The notes under the pieces: generated by a model | The model's input: the letters and a program-made list of their open reading frames with translations, nothing else | What the model was told of the DNA's origin: nothing | Database searches by the model: none | Origin: Methanoregula sp. | GTDB taxonomy: Archaea > Halobacteriota > Methanomicrobia > Methanomicrobiales > Methanospirillaceae | DNA: 52,754 bases | Reading direction: 5' to 3' | Assembly (NCBI GenBank): GCA_026394605.1 | Contig: JAPKXY010000058.1 | Coordinates: forward strand, 1 to 52,754 | Shown: positions 24,078 to 32,623 of the stretch, one piece after another | Layout of the letters: every line of letters starts with the position of its first letter | Numbering within the stretch: the first letter of the stretch is position 1 | Position numbers and translations under genes: made by a program

Positions 24078-25378
24078 TGGCAGCACACGAAACCGTATTT
24101 AACCCAGATGACCGGTACAACGCGTTCCTCACCGTGTGCAGAAAAGCTCCGCACAGCGACGGGAAACTTGCCGGCATCGCCGTTGCAGTAAAAGATAATA
24201 TCTCCACACAAGGGATCGAGACCACCTGTGCCTCAAAGATCCTGAAAGGCTATATCCCACCCTACGATGCGCATGTTGTGGACCTGCTCAAACAGTCTGG
24301 AGCGGCGATCGCAGGCAAGACCAACATGGACGAATTCGGTATGGGGACAACCACCGAGAACTCCGCGTTCGGCCCCACGCTCAACCCCTGCGACACCACC
24401 CGCGTGCCCGGCGGGTCATCCGGCGGCAGTGCCGCTGCGATCGCGGCGGGGATGGTCAGGATGGCGCTCGGCACCGATACCGGCGGATCGATCCGCTGCC
24501 CTGCCGCGTTCTGCGGGATCGTGGGGCTGAAGCCGACCTATGGCAGGGTATCGCGCTATGGCCTCATCGCCTATGCAAACTCACTCGAACAGATCGGGCC
24601 CATGGCAGGAACCGTGTCCGATGTCTCGCTGCTCATGCAGGTGATTGCCGGTTACGACCGCCGCGACTCCACCTCGTATAACAAACCCTACACCCACACA
24701 CCCAATCCTGATATCAAAGGTCTTACCATCGGCATACCTCAGGAATATTTCGGTGCCGGTGTCGACCCCAGGGTCGCCGAAGTCACAAAACGGGCCATCT
24801 TCCGGCTCGAAGAGCTCGGTGCAACTGCGCTGCCGTGCAGCATACCCTCGATGGAGTACGCCCTCGCCGCCTATTATGTCACCTGCACGAGCGAAGCGAG
24901 CTCCAATCTCGCCCGGTTTGACGGTGTGCGGTACGGCCCTGCCGCTGACACGAAGAAGTCATGGCACGATGCGTACAGGGAGGTGCGCAGGGCCGGCTTT
25001 GGCGCCGAGGTCAGGCGCAGGATCATGCTGGGCACGTTTGCCCTCTCGTCGGGATACTATGGGAAGTATTATGCAAAAGCGCAGATCGCCCGTGAGAACG
25101 TGAAAAAAGATTTCGCCCGGATCTTTTCCGAAGTGGACGTGATCGCGGGGCCCACTATGCCGACGATTGCATTCAAACTCGGGGAAAAAAGCGACCCGCT
25201 CTCCATGTACCTCGCAGACATCCTCACAGTACCGGTGAACCTGGCAAACATTCCCGCAATCTCCGTTCCCTGCGGAAAGGTTGACGGGATGCCGGTCGGG
25301 CTCCAGATCATGGGCAAACCTTTCGAGGACGAACGCGTAGTCGATGTCGCCTTCGCATACGAGCAGGTGGCGGCCTGA
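24077..25378 (+). CDS. gatA: Asp/Glu-tRNA amidotransferase subunit A (amidase)
   Basis: 433 aa from GTG 24077. The amidase-signature catalytic triad is visible: Lys in VAVKDN (K39), Ser in GGSSGGSAAA and the second Ser in GTDTGGSIRCPAAF. It releases ammonia from Gln for transfer to the mischarged tRNA on GatB. It overlaps gatC by 1 nt and gatB by 1 nt (TGATG), showing tight coupling. Confidence 0.95.
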   Translation: MAAHETVFNPDDRYNAFLTVCRKAPHSDGKLAGIAVAVKDNISTQGIETTCASKILKGYIPPYDAHVVDLLKQSGAAIAGKTNMDEFGMGTTTENSAFGPTLNPCDTTRVPGGSSGGSAAAIAAGMVRMALGTDTGGSIRCPAAFCGIVGLKPTYGRVSRYGLIAYANSLEQIGPMAGTVSDVSLLMQVIAGYDRRDSTSYNKPYTHTPNPDIKGLTIGIPQEYFGAGVDPRVAEVTKRAIFRLEELGATALPCSIPSMEYALAAYYVTCTSEASSNLARFDGVRYGPAADTKKSWHDAYREVRRAGFGAEVRRRIMLGTFALSSGYYGKYYAKAQIARENVKKDFARIFSEVDVIAGPTMPTIAFKLGEKSDPLSMYLADILTVPVNLANIPAISVPCGKVDGMPVGLQIMGKPFEDERVVDVAFAYEQVAA

Positions 25379-26877
25379 TGACCGATGCGCAGGTCATTGT
25401 CGGGCTCGAGGTGCACTGCCAGCTCGACACACAGAGCAAGCTCTTCTGCGGCTGCTCTACCGATTATCGCAGCGATGGCCCCAACACCCACGTCTGCCCG
25501 GTCTGTCTCGGGCTCCCTGGCTCGATGCCGGTGCTCAACAAAAAAGCAATTGAGTACGCGATGAGGGTGGCAAAGGCACTCAACTGCAGCGTAACCGATG
25601 AAGCGGAGTTCTCGCGAAAGAACTATTTCTACCCCGATCTCGACAAGGCGTACCAGATCACCCAGTACGACAAGCCGCTCGCTAAAGGGGGGTATGTCGA
25701 GATCGAGGCTGACGAAGGGAGCGGCGGAAAGTGCGTACAGATCACCCGCATCCATGTCGAGGAGGACCCGGGAAGGCTCGTGCACATGGGCAACGCCGAG
25801 CGCGGGAGATACTCGCTCGTGGACTACAACCGCGCCGGCATCCCGCTCATCGAGATCGTATCAGAGCCGGACATGCGGTCACCAAAGGAGGCGCGAAAAT
25901 TTTTAAACAAACTCCGCGCAACGCTCGAATATCTCGGTGTCTTTGATTCCGAAAAGGAGGGGTCGCTGCGGGTCGATGCGAACATCTCGATTGCAGGAAG
26001 CGAACGCGTGGAGGTAAAGAACATCTCATCCTATAAGGGCGTGGAAAAAGCCCTCACCTTCGAGGTTACGCGGCAGAAGAACCTGCTCCGCCGGGGGCGG
26101 ACTGTCAAGCGTGAGACCCGCCACTTCCTCGAGGCGAGGGGGATCACCCAGTCCGCCCGGTCAAAGGAACAGGAGCACGACTACCGGTACTTCCCGGAAC
26201 CTGACCTGCGTCCGGTCAACGTGCAGTCATGGGTTGCCGGCATCGTCTTACCGGAACTTCCCGATGCCCGCCGGGAGCGCTTCATGGCGCAGTACGGCTG
26301 CTCGGCAAACCATGCCCGCACCCTGACGGGCGAACTCCGGCTCGCAAACTTCTACGAGCACGTCGTCGCTTCCGGCCAGAAGGGCCTTTTTACCCTCGCC
26401 GCCACGTGGATTGCTGACACCCTGATTGGCGAGCTGAACTACCGGAACATGACCATTGATACTGTACAGGCCGCGCCATTTAAAAAACTCCTCGAGCATA
26501 TTCAGGGCGATGAATGTACTGATAAGAGTGGTGTCGAGGTGCTTCGTGTGATGCTTGATACTATTAAACAAGGTCTGCCGTACGAAACTCCTTTGGCAAT
26601 TCTGGATAGGCTGAATTTAAGAAAAGTCTCGGTCAATATCACCAGGCCTTTTGCCTACGGGATCACCCTGAAATCCGGCGTCGAACCCAACCCAATAATG
26701 AAAGCACTATCTGAAGTGCTCACCGAGCAACCGAGGGCAGTGGAAGACTTCAGGAAGGGGAAGAAAGAGGCATTCAATTTCCTCATCGGTCACGTGATGA
26801 AGAAAACGAGAGGACGTGCAGATCCTAAAGAATTGAACCGGCTGCTTGTTGAAGCGTTAAAGAACAGGGAGGCGTAA
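25378..26877 (+). CDS. gatB: Asp/Glu-tRNA amidotransferase subunit B
   Basis: 499 aa. It starts MTDAQVIVGLEVHCQLDTQS, with the Zn-site CGCSTD and CPVCLGLPG cysteines, then FSRKNYFYPDLDKAYQITQ and DYNRAGIPLIEIVSEPD. The C-terminal YqeY/GatB-tail domain (about 400-499) binds tRNA. It transamidates Asp- or Glu-tRNA with ammonia from GatA. It is the third gene of gatCAB and is followed 5 nt later by topA on the same strand. Confidence 0.95.
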   Translation: MTDAQVIVGLEVHCQLDTQSKLFCGCSTDYRSDGPNTHVCPVCLGLPGSMPVLNKKAIEYAMRVAKALNCSVTDEAEFSRKNYFYPDLDKAYQITQYDKPLAKGGYVEIEADEGSGGKCVQITRIHVEEDPGRLVHMGNAERGRYSLVDYNRAGIPLIEIVSEPDMRSPKEARKFLNKLRATLEYLGVFDSEKEGSLRVDANISIAGSERVEVKNISSYKGVEKALTFEVTRQKNLLRRGRTVKRETRHFLEARGITQSARSKEQEHDYRYFPEPDLRPVNVQSWVAGIVLPELPDARRERFMAQYGCSANHARTLTGELRLANFYEHVVASGQKGLFTLAATWIADTLIGELNYRNMTIDTVQAAPFKKLLEHIQGDECTDKSGVEVLRVMLDTIKQGLPYETPLAILDRLNLRKVSVNITRPFAYGITLKSGVEPNPIMKALSEVLTEQPRAVEDFRKGKKEAFNFLIGHVMKKTRGRADPKELNRLLVEALKNREA

Positions 26878-26882
26878 CAACC

Positions 26883-29714
26883 GTGCACGTGATAGTCGCT
26901 GAAAAGAACATCTCGGCGCGCCGCATTGCCCAGATCCTTGCCGGGGGTAAGCATGTGACGGAGAAGAAGGAGGCGGGCGTCTCAACCTATAGTTTTTCGA
27001 ACACGGTAACAATCGGGCTGCGCGGGCATGTGGTTGAGGTGGACTTTGAGCCCGGGTACCAGAACTGGCGCAGCGAGGAGTATACTCCCCGGAGCCTGAT
27101 CGACGCGAAAACCATCAAGATACCGACCGAGAAAAAGATCGTATACCTCCTCCAGAAGCTCGCAAAAAAGGCTGAACGTGTCACCATCGCCACCGATTTT
27201 GATACCGAAGGTGAGCTGATCGGCAAAGAGGCATTCGATCTGATCCGGGCTATAAATTCGGGTGTTCCGGTCGACCGGGCCCGGTTTTCAGCAATTACTC
27301 CCCAGGAGATTAACAATGCCTTTTCCCATACAACAGACCTTGACTTTGCGCTCGCCGCTGCAGGAGAGGCACGGCAGTCCATCGACCTGATGTGGGGGGC
27401 GTCGCTCACCCGGCTCATCTCGCTTGCCGCCCGGCGTGGCGGGCAGAACATCCTGTCCGTTGGCAGGGTGCAGACACCCACCCTCTCAATGATCGTCGAC
27501 CGGGAGAAGGAGATCGAATCGTTTGTTCCGGAAAAATACTGGCAGCTGGGCCTTCTCACCCAAAAAGGGGACGAACCAATTGAAGCACGGCATACCAATG
27601 GCAGGTTCAAGGAAAAGGCTGCTGCCGAACAGGCCCGCGACCGTACAAAGGAGCCACTCATTGTCACTGATGTACGGGAAGGAACCAAGGTCGACCGGTC
27701 GCCTTCACCGTTTGACACGACCAGCTTCATCGTCGCCGCGGCCCGGCTCGGATTCCCTGCGGCAACCGCAATGAGGATCGCAGAAGAGCTGTACATGAAC
27801 GGGTACATTTCCTACCCGAGAACCGACAACACGGTCTACCCGGCAACGCTGGATCTCGATGGCATCCTGCAGGCGCTCAGACAATCGGTGTTTGGCAGGG
27901 ATGTGGAGTGGGTGATTGCCAACCGCCGCCCTGTCCCCACCCGCGGCAAGAAATTCTCGACCGACCACCCGCCGATCCATCCGACAGCACCTGCGACGCG
28001 AGATGCGCTGGGTGATAACGCGTTTGCCCTCTACGAGCTGGTGGTGCGCCGGTTCTTGGCCACGCTCGCGCCTGATGCACAGTGGCAGACCCTCAAGGTA
28101 CTCTTCGATGCCGGTAGTGAACAGTACACGGCGACCGGCGGTATTCTGCTGGTGCCCGGCTGGCACGCGGTCTACCCGTTCTCTGAGGCAAAAGAGTTGG
28201 TTCTTCCGGCATTATCAGTCGGCGAGCGCCTTCCGATCAAGAACGTTACGTTCGATGAGAAAGAGACGCAGCCCCCTGCCCGTTATACCCAGAGCAGGCT
28301 GATCCAGCGGATGGAGGAACTCGGCCTGGGCACGAAGAGTACGCGGCACGAGGTGATTGCAAAACTCGTCTCCCGCAAATATGTCGAAGGCAACCCGCTG
28401 CGCCCCACGCTTGTTGGGAGGGCAGTCACCGAATCCCTGGAGCAGCATGCTGACACGATCACAAAACCGGACATGACGCAGACACTCGAAGCCCACATGC
28501 AGCAGATTAAGGAAAGCAAGCGGACACGGGAGGATGTAGTCAGGGAATCGCGGGAGATGCTCCATGCGGCATTCGACCAGCTTGAAGCCCATGAGCGGGC
28601 GATCGGCGACGATATCCTTGGCAGGACTGCAGAGGAACTCAACCTCGGTACATGCCCGGTCTGCGGGACGGGCACGCTTGCCATCAGGCACATGCGGGGC
28701 TCAACCCAGTTCATCGGTTGTTCCCGGTATCCCGACTGCACCTTCAACATCGGCCTGCCCGTCACCCAGTGGGGCTGGGCGGTGCGCACCGATGAGGTGT
28801 GCGAAAAGCACCACTTAAATTACGTGCGGCTGGTACGGAAAGGCGCCCGCCCCTGGGACATTGGCTGCCCGCTCTGCCACCACATCAGCTCCAACCGCGA
28901 ATCGCTCTTTGAGATCCCGTCCCTGACACCGTCATTGGTGGGCATGCTCGAAGCCCGTCATATCTATACAGCAGCCGACCTTGCCCGGAGCCAGCCCGAA
29001 TGGCTGGCAACGGCACTTGATCTTCCTGCTGACCGGGTCGCACAGCTGATCCTTGAAGCGGAAACGGAAATGACCGTGTTAAAAAAACGCTCCGAATGCC
29101 GCAAGTTCCTGCGCAACCACCTTGCACCCAGGAAGGGAAGGAGCTACGCCACTATCCTGAAAGTGCTCAAGGAAGCGGGTATCAATGAGATCCCGGGCCT
29201 GGCACGGGCGGATGTCGCTGTGCTCAAAAGAGCCGGCATCAATGAACAGGAGGCAAAAAAGGTCATAGAAGAGGCGCGGGCGATGAATGCGATGCACATA
29301 TTCAAGGAGATCGGAATCCCGGCACTGAGTATCAGGAAATACCATGCTGCGGGCATTTCGTCACCGGAAGATTTCTGCACCCACCACCCGCTCGTGCTTT
29401 CTGAGAAATCCGGCATCAGCCCTGACACGGTATACCGGCACGCCGGGCTTGTCTGCCATTACCTCAACCGCCCCTCACCTAAAAAGATGACCAGGCTCCA
29501 GCTCGAAAAGAGTAAAAAGGAGCTCCTCACGATCCGCGGCATCAACGAATCGATGATCATACCTCTGCTTCAGGAGGAAGTTGTGGGTGCAGCCAGCCTG
29601 CTTGCCGCTGATGCACAGGCACTGTCCGCCAGAACCGGTATCCCGGTACAGAAAATTACCGAGATACAGACATCGGTACGAAGAAAAAAAGAGAGTTCTA
29701 TCATCCAGATCTGA
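26883..29714 (+). CDS. topA: DNA topoisomerase I (type IA) with long helix-hairpin-helix tail
   Basis: 943 aa from GTG 26883. The Toprim part has VAEKNISARRIAQIL and TDFDTEGE. The active-site Tyr lies in YISYPRTDN near residue 310. A zinc finger near 590-620 (CPVCGTG, then CSRYPDC) is followed by more CxxC/CxxH groups (CEKHH, CPLC). Residues about 680-935 are an extension of about four HhH-like repeats, for example IPGLARADVAVLKRAGINEQ and LLTIRGINESMIIPLLQEEV. It relaxes negative supercoils. Its start, 5 nt after gatB, is consistent with co-transcription. Confidence 0.93.
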   Translation: MHVIVAEKNISARRIAQILAGGKHVTEKKEAGVSTYSFSNTVTIGLRGHVVEVDFEPGYQNWRSEEYTPRSLIDAKTIKIPTEKKIVYLLQKLAKKAERVTIATDFDTEGELIGKEAFDLIRAINSGVPVDRARFSAITPQEINNAFSHTTDLDFALAAAGEARQSIDLMWGASLTRLISLAARRGGQNILSVGRVQTPTLSMIVDREKEIESFVPEKYWQLGLLTQKGDEPIEARHTNGRFKEKAAAEQARDRTKEPLIVTDVREGTKVDRSPSPFDTTSFIVAAARLGFPAATAMRIAEELYMNGYISYPRTDNTVYPATLDLDGILQALRQSVFGRDVEWVIANRRPVPTRGKKFSTDHPPIHPTAPATRDALGDNAFALYELVVRRFLATLAPDAQWQTLKVLFDAGSEQYTATGGILLVPGWHAVYPFSEAKELVLPALSVGERLPIKNVTFDEKETQPPARYTQSRLIQRMEELGLGTKSTRHEVIAKLVSRKYVEGNPLRPTLVGRAVTESLEQHADTITKPDMTQTLEAHMQQIKESKRTREDVVRESREMLHAAFDQLEAHERAIGDDILGRTAEELNLGTCPVCGTGTLAIRHMRGSTQFIGCSRYPDCTFNIGLPVTQWGWAVRTDEVCEKHHLNYVRLVRKGARPWDIGCPLCHHISSNRESLFEIPSLTPSLVGMLEARHIYTAADLARSQPEWLATALDLPADRVAQLILEAETEMTVLKKRSECRKFLRNHLAPRKGRSYATILKVLKEAGINEIPGLARADVAVLKRAGINEQEAKKVIEEARAMNAMHIFKEIGIPALSIRKYHAAGISSPEDFCTHHPLVLSEKSGISPDTVYRHAGLVCHYLNRPSPKKMTRLQLEKSKKELLTIRGINESMIIPLLQEEVVGAASLLAADAQALSARTGIPVQKITEIQTSVRRKKESSIIQI

Positions 29715-29850
29715 TCTTCTCTTTACCGTCTCAAGAGTACGGGCATGAAGAGGAATGGCAATCATCTCCCAGCAAATGCTCTGGATTTTTTTCTTTAATT
29801 CATCTCTTGGTCTGAAATACTAGTCCACAAGACACGAGGGGAGAGAGAAA

Positions 29851-29964
29851 ATGGCGGGTCCAGTGGTTCCGGGTTTATTTTATTGGTCCCTCCCGAACCA
29901 GTACCATCCTGACAAACTAGAGCAGACTATGAGGATGGGCACGGTTCACATGAGAATATTATAA
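29851..29964 (+). CDS. Possible 37-aa ORF, weak
   Basis: The ATG at 29851 follows GAGGGGAGAGAG and opens 37 codons (MAGPVVPGLFYWSLPNQYHP and onwards) ending TAA at 29962. It lies in the 800-bp gap after topA. Its composition is not strongly protein-like and no family is recognised. The purine-rich leader is the only support. Confidence 0.2.
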   Translation: MAGPVVPGLFYWSLPNQYHPDKLEQTMRMGTVHMRIL

Positions 29965-30028
29965 AAAATCATTTCAGACCTGCGCAGCACTATGTCATCT
30001 GCCAACAGACATGCACTATTAAAGGCTG

Positions 30029-30190
30029 CTATAAAGGAGTGACAGTTGATTGGCTTGAGTGGAGTTTTGAGTCCAAGCAAACGTCTATTTGACTGAGCTT
30101 CTTGTGCCAATTAAGGAACTGTTGACAATTGCCATAGATAATGCCTCCAATACACTCTTTATCACAGCTGTCACAGGGTTTCTCCATCAT
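30029..30190 (-). CDS. 53-aa CxxC protein with palindromic promoter (paralogous leader to 18805-18948)
   Basis: ATG 30190 opens MMEKPCDSCDKECIGGIIYG, then NCQQFLNWHKKLSQID, VCLDSKL and a Ser/Thr-rich tail, 53 aa. Cysteines C6, C9, C13, C22 and C38 suggest a metal-binding micro-protein; C6-D-S-C9 corresponds to C6-D-T-C9 in the gene at 18948. GGTGG precedes the start in the same GGTGGAATTATG context. The 56-nt leader and 18-bp palindrome are shared. It lies in the gap between topA and the GGGP synthase gene. An internal ATG at 30187 is possible. Confidence 0.55.
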   Translation of the reverse strand: MMEKPCDSCDKECIGGIIYGNCQQFLNWHKKLSQIDVCLDSKLHSSQSTVTPL

Positions 30191-30246
30191 AATTCCACCT
30201 TTTTCCTTTCACTATTTATTTTTATGAGATCGGTATAGTTCCATCA

Positions 30247-30264
30247 TATAACCTAGCGGTTATA
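30247..30264 (-). promoter_or_regulatory. 18-bp palindromic promoter/operator, copy 2 (TATAACC N4 GGTTATA)
   Basis: TATAACCTAGCGGTTATA, with the same 7-bp arms as the copy at 19005-19022 but a different 4-bp centre. It lies 56 bp before the ATG at 30190, identical spacing to copy 1. Of those 56 positions 43 agree without gaps by hand count. Conservation stops at the outer edge of the palindrome in both, as expected for an operator rather than a random duplication. Confidence 0.65.
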
Positions 30265-30542
30265 CGAATTATCCTCTGAATTGCATTAACATTTTTTGGA
30301 AGTTGTAGGGGGACAGAGATAGTATAAAATCCTCGTCCGGAACGTAAAACAGGCACTGCGAAAACACCGACAAACTCAAAACCATATAATGAAAATTCCC
30401 CGCGAATTGCCGGGTTGAAAACGGCACGCTAATAATCTGGAACATCGCAATTTCATTGCTGCCTGATTTGATACGTACAAGAAATTGATAAAGAAAAAAT
30501 ACGTGTGTTGTTGAATACCACATGTATATTACCGTGATACCG

Positions 30543-31229
30543 ATGAAATGGAAAGACTGGGTACATGTAACAAAACTCGATCCTGACAAGCAGTTGAAGC
30601 CCGGCGATATCGAGGCAATTGCAGCAAGCGGCACCGATGCCCTGATGCTTTCCGGTACCTTGAACGTGACCAAAGAGAACCTTTCATTCCTCCAGCAGCA
30701 GCTGAAAGGGTACGACCTGCCGCTGGTCATGGAGCCGGCAAACCCGGATGCGGTGCTCATGCAGGGCATTGATTATGTCTTTGTCCCCAGCGTGATGAAC
30801 TCGACCGAAGTCCAGTGGATTGTCGGTAAGCACCGGCTCTGGGTGCAGCAGCAGAAGCAGCACGTCCCGTGGGACCGGATCGTCCCTGAAGCATATATCG
30901 TGTTAAACCCCGATTCTGCCGTTGGAAAAGTGACAAAATCGGCCTGCAACCTAACACCTGACGATGTGGCAGCATTCACCAGCGTTGCTGACCATTTTTT
31001 CCATTTCCCCATTGTGTATATCGAGTACAGCGGCACGTACGGCGATCCTGCTGTTGTAAAGGCGGCATCGGATGTCATCGACAAGTCCATACTCTACTAC
31101 GGCGGCGGGATCAACTCCGCACAAAAGGCGGCTGAGATGGCGCGGTATGCTGATACCATCGTTGTTGGCAATGCTGTCTATGAACAGGGTGCAGCGGCGT
31201 TAAAAGCATCCGTTGATGCTGTACAGTAA
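30543..31229 (+). CDS. Geranylgeranylglyceryl phosphate synthase
   Basis: 228 aa TIM-barrel of the PcrB/GGGPS family from the ATG at 30543 (GTGAT upstream); an upstream ATG at 30522 would add 7 residues. Typical blocks are HVTKLDPDK, DALMLSGTLNVT, YYGGGINSAQKA and ADTIVVGNAVYE. The enzyme joins geranylgeranyl-PP to sn-glycerol-1-phosphate, the first committed step of archaeal membrane lipids. It is followed 8 nt later by the SpoU-type methyltransferase gene. Confidence 0.92.
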   Translation: MKWKDWVHVTKLDPDKQLKPGDIEAIAASGTDALMLSGTLNVTKENLSFLQQQLKGYDLPLVMEPANPDAVLMQGIDYVFVPSVMNSTEVQWIVGKHRLWVQQQKQHVPWDRIVPEAYIVLNPDSAVGKVTKSACNLTPDDVAAFTSVADHFFHFPIVYIEYSGTYGDPAVVKAASDVIDKSILYYGGGINSAQKAAEMARYADTIVVGNAVYEQGAAALKASVDAVQ

Positions 31230-31237
31230 TTTGTCCC

Positions 31238-31984
31238 ATGCCCGACATCGACATCGTTCTCGTATCTCCCCTGTACGAAGGGAACGTGGGGTTTGTCGCA
31301 CGGGTGATTAAGAACTTCGGGTTTGCACACCTCGTGCTTGTCGACCCCTGCGAACTCGGCGATGAGGCGATTGCCCGTGCCGCCCATGCGAAGGACGTGC
31401 TTGACGGAGCGGAGGTCAGCACAATCGAAGATGTTTTTGCGCACAGCAATATCGTGGTGGCAACGACCGGTGCGGTCAGCAAATCTGTCTGCCACCCGAT
31501 GCGTATGCCGTTTTTCACCCCAAAAGAGCTGCGGGAGCATATCAAACCCCTCAGTGGGCGCATCTCAATTTTATTCGGACGCGAGAACTGGGGGCTCTCC
31601 AATGATGAAGTGAAACGAAGCGACATCATCTGCACGATCCCGACATCAGAGCACTACCCGATCCTCAACATCTCCCATGCAGTAGGCGTGATCTGCTACG
31701 AGCTTGCCGATCTTCCCCGCACTGAGTATGCCCTCGCATCACCGTTTGAGATGGGGCACCTGTACCGGCATCTCGACCAGTATCTCGACATCATCCACCA
31801 CCCGAAGTTCAAGCGGGAGAATACGATGATCATGATCCGCCGGATCCTCGGGCGCGCCAATCTCACAACGAGGGAGGCGAGTACGCTGCACGGACTCCTG
31901 CGCCGCTCGACATGGCACATCGATCCGGCCGTATTCCGGGAGGCTGAAAAAGAGAACACTCATGATGATGAAGAACAAACCTGA
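31238..31984 (+). CDS. trmJ: SpoU/TrmJ-family RNA 2'-O-methyltransferase
   Basis: 248 aa SPOUT fold. Motif 1 is VSPLYEGNVGFVARVIKNFG (the N-G-x-x-R family element), motif 2 RISILFGRENWGLSNDE, motif 3 IPTSEHYPILNISHAVGVICYEL. The C-terminal 85 residues form a helical extension. TrmJ methylates position 32 of tRNA; archaeal members act on C32. The exact target is inferred. It lies between GGGP synthase and dCTP deaminase, all on the same strand with short gaps. Confidence 0.85.
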   Translation: MPDIDIVLVSPLYEGNVGFVARVIKNFGFAHLVLVDPCELGDEAIARAAHAKDVLDGAEVSTIEDVFAHSNIVVATTGAVSKSVCHPMRMPFFTPKELREHIKPLSGRISILFGRENWGLSNDEVKRSDIICTIPTSEHYPILNISHAVGVICYELADLPRTEYALASPFEMGHLYRHLDQYLDIIHHPKFKRENTMIMIRRILGRANLTTREASTLHGLLRRSTWHIDPAVFREAEKENTHDDEEQT

Positions 31985-31990
31985 TCCCGC

Positions 31991-32563
31991 ATGATTCTCG
32001 TGGACTGGCAGTTACTGGACAGAATCGGCAGGGGCTACATCAGGATCAACCCGTTCGACCCGAACCTCGTTCAGCCCAACTCCCTTGATATCAGGCTGGG
32101 CAACCATTTTGTCTGGTATAAAGATGGAACAGACATCATCGACCCGTATAACCAGGACACGGTCATATCGCAGGTTGAAGAGACGCACGCCGAATCGTTT
32201 GTCCTGCGCCCCGGGCAGTTCGTGCTCGCCGAGACGCTGGAAGCCATCGAACTTCCCGACAACATCGTAGCGACCATCGAGGGCAAGTCAAGCATCGCCC
32301 GCCTCGGTATCGCACTCCACCAGACCGGTGGCTGGATCGATGCCGGGTTCCGGGGTACAATCACACTGGAGATGAGCAACGCGAATCCACGCCCGGTGAA
32401 GGTCTATGCGGGCATGCCCATCGGTCAGCTGGTCTTCTATACGACCGAGCGGGCAGAACGCCCCTACAATAAGAAAGGCGATGCAAAGTATCTCGACCAG
32501 CGGCAGGCGACGCTGTCGCGGTACCATAAGAACAAAAAAATGCCCGGTACCCGGGGGCAATGA
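31991..32563 (+). CDS. dcd: dCTP deaminase
   Basis: 190 aa with the dUTPase-like trimeric fold. Visible blocks are [22 protein letters not shown] (substrate loop), [19 protein letters not shown] with the catalytic Glu, and the C-terminal [14 protein letters not shown]. It deaminates dCTP to dUTP; some archaeal forms also hydrolyse dUTP. It starts 6 nt after the methyltransferase gene. Confidence 0.93.
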   Translation: MILVDWQLLDRIGRGYIRINPFDPNLVQPNSLDIRLGNHFVWYKDGTDIIDPYNQDTVISQVEETHAESFVLRPGQFVLAETLEAIELPDNIVATIEGKSSIARLGIALHQTGGWIDAGFRGTITLEMSNANPRPVKVYAGMPIGQLVFYTTERAERPYNKKGDAKYLDQRQATLSRYHKNKKMPGTRGQ

Positions 32564-32623
32564 GGGTATATATCTTAAGAACCCATTTTATAAGGATGAT
32601 CGGTTCAATCCGGAGTTGACCCC

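Noticed and set aside
3467-29847. Shared purine-rich string near GACACGAGGGGAGAGAG at about 3467 and 29830
   Set aside because: Only about 14-16 low-complexity purine bases match, and the flanks differ, so chance is sufficient.
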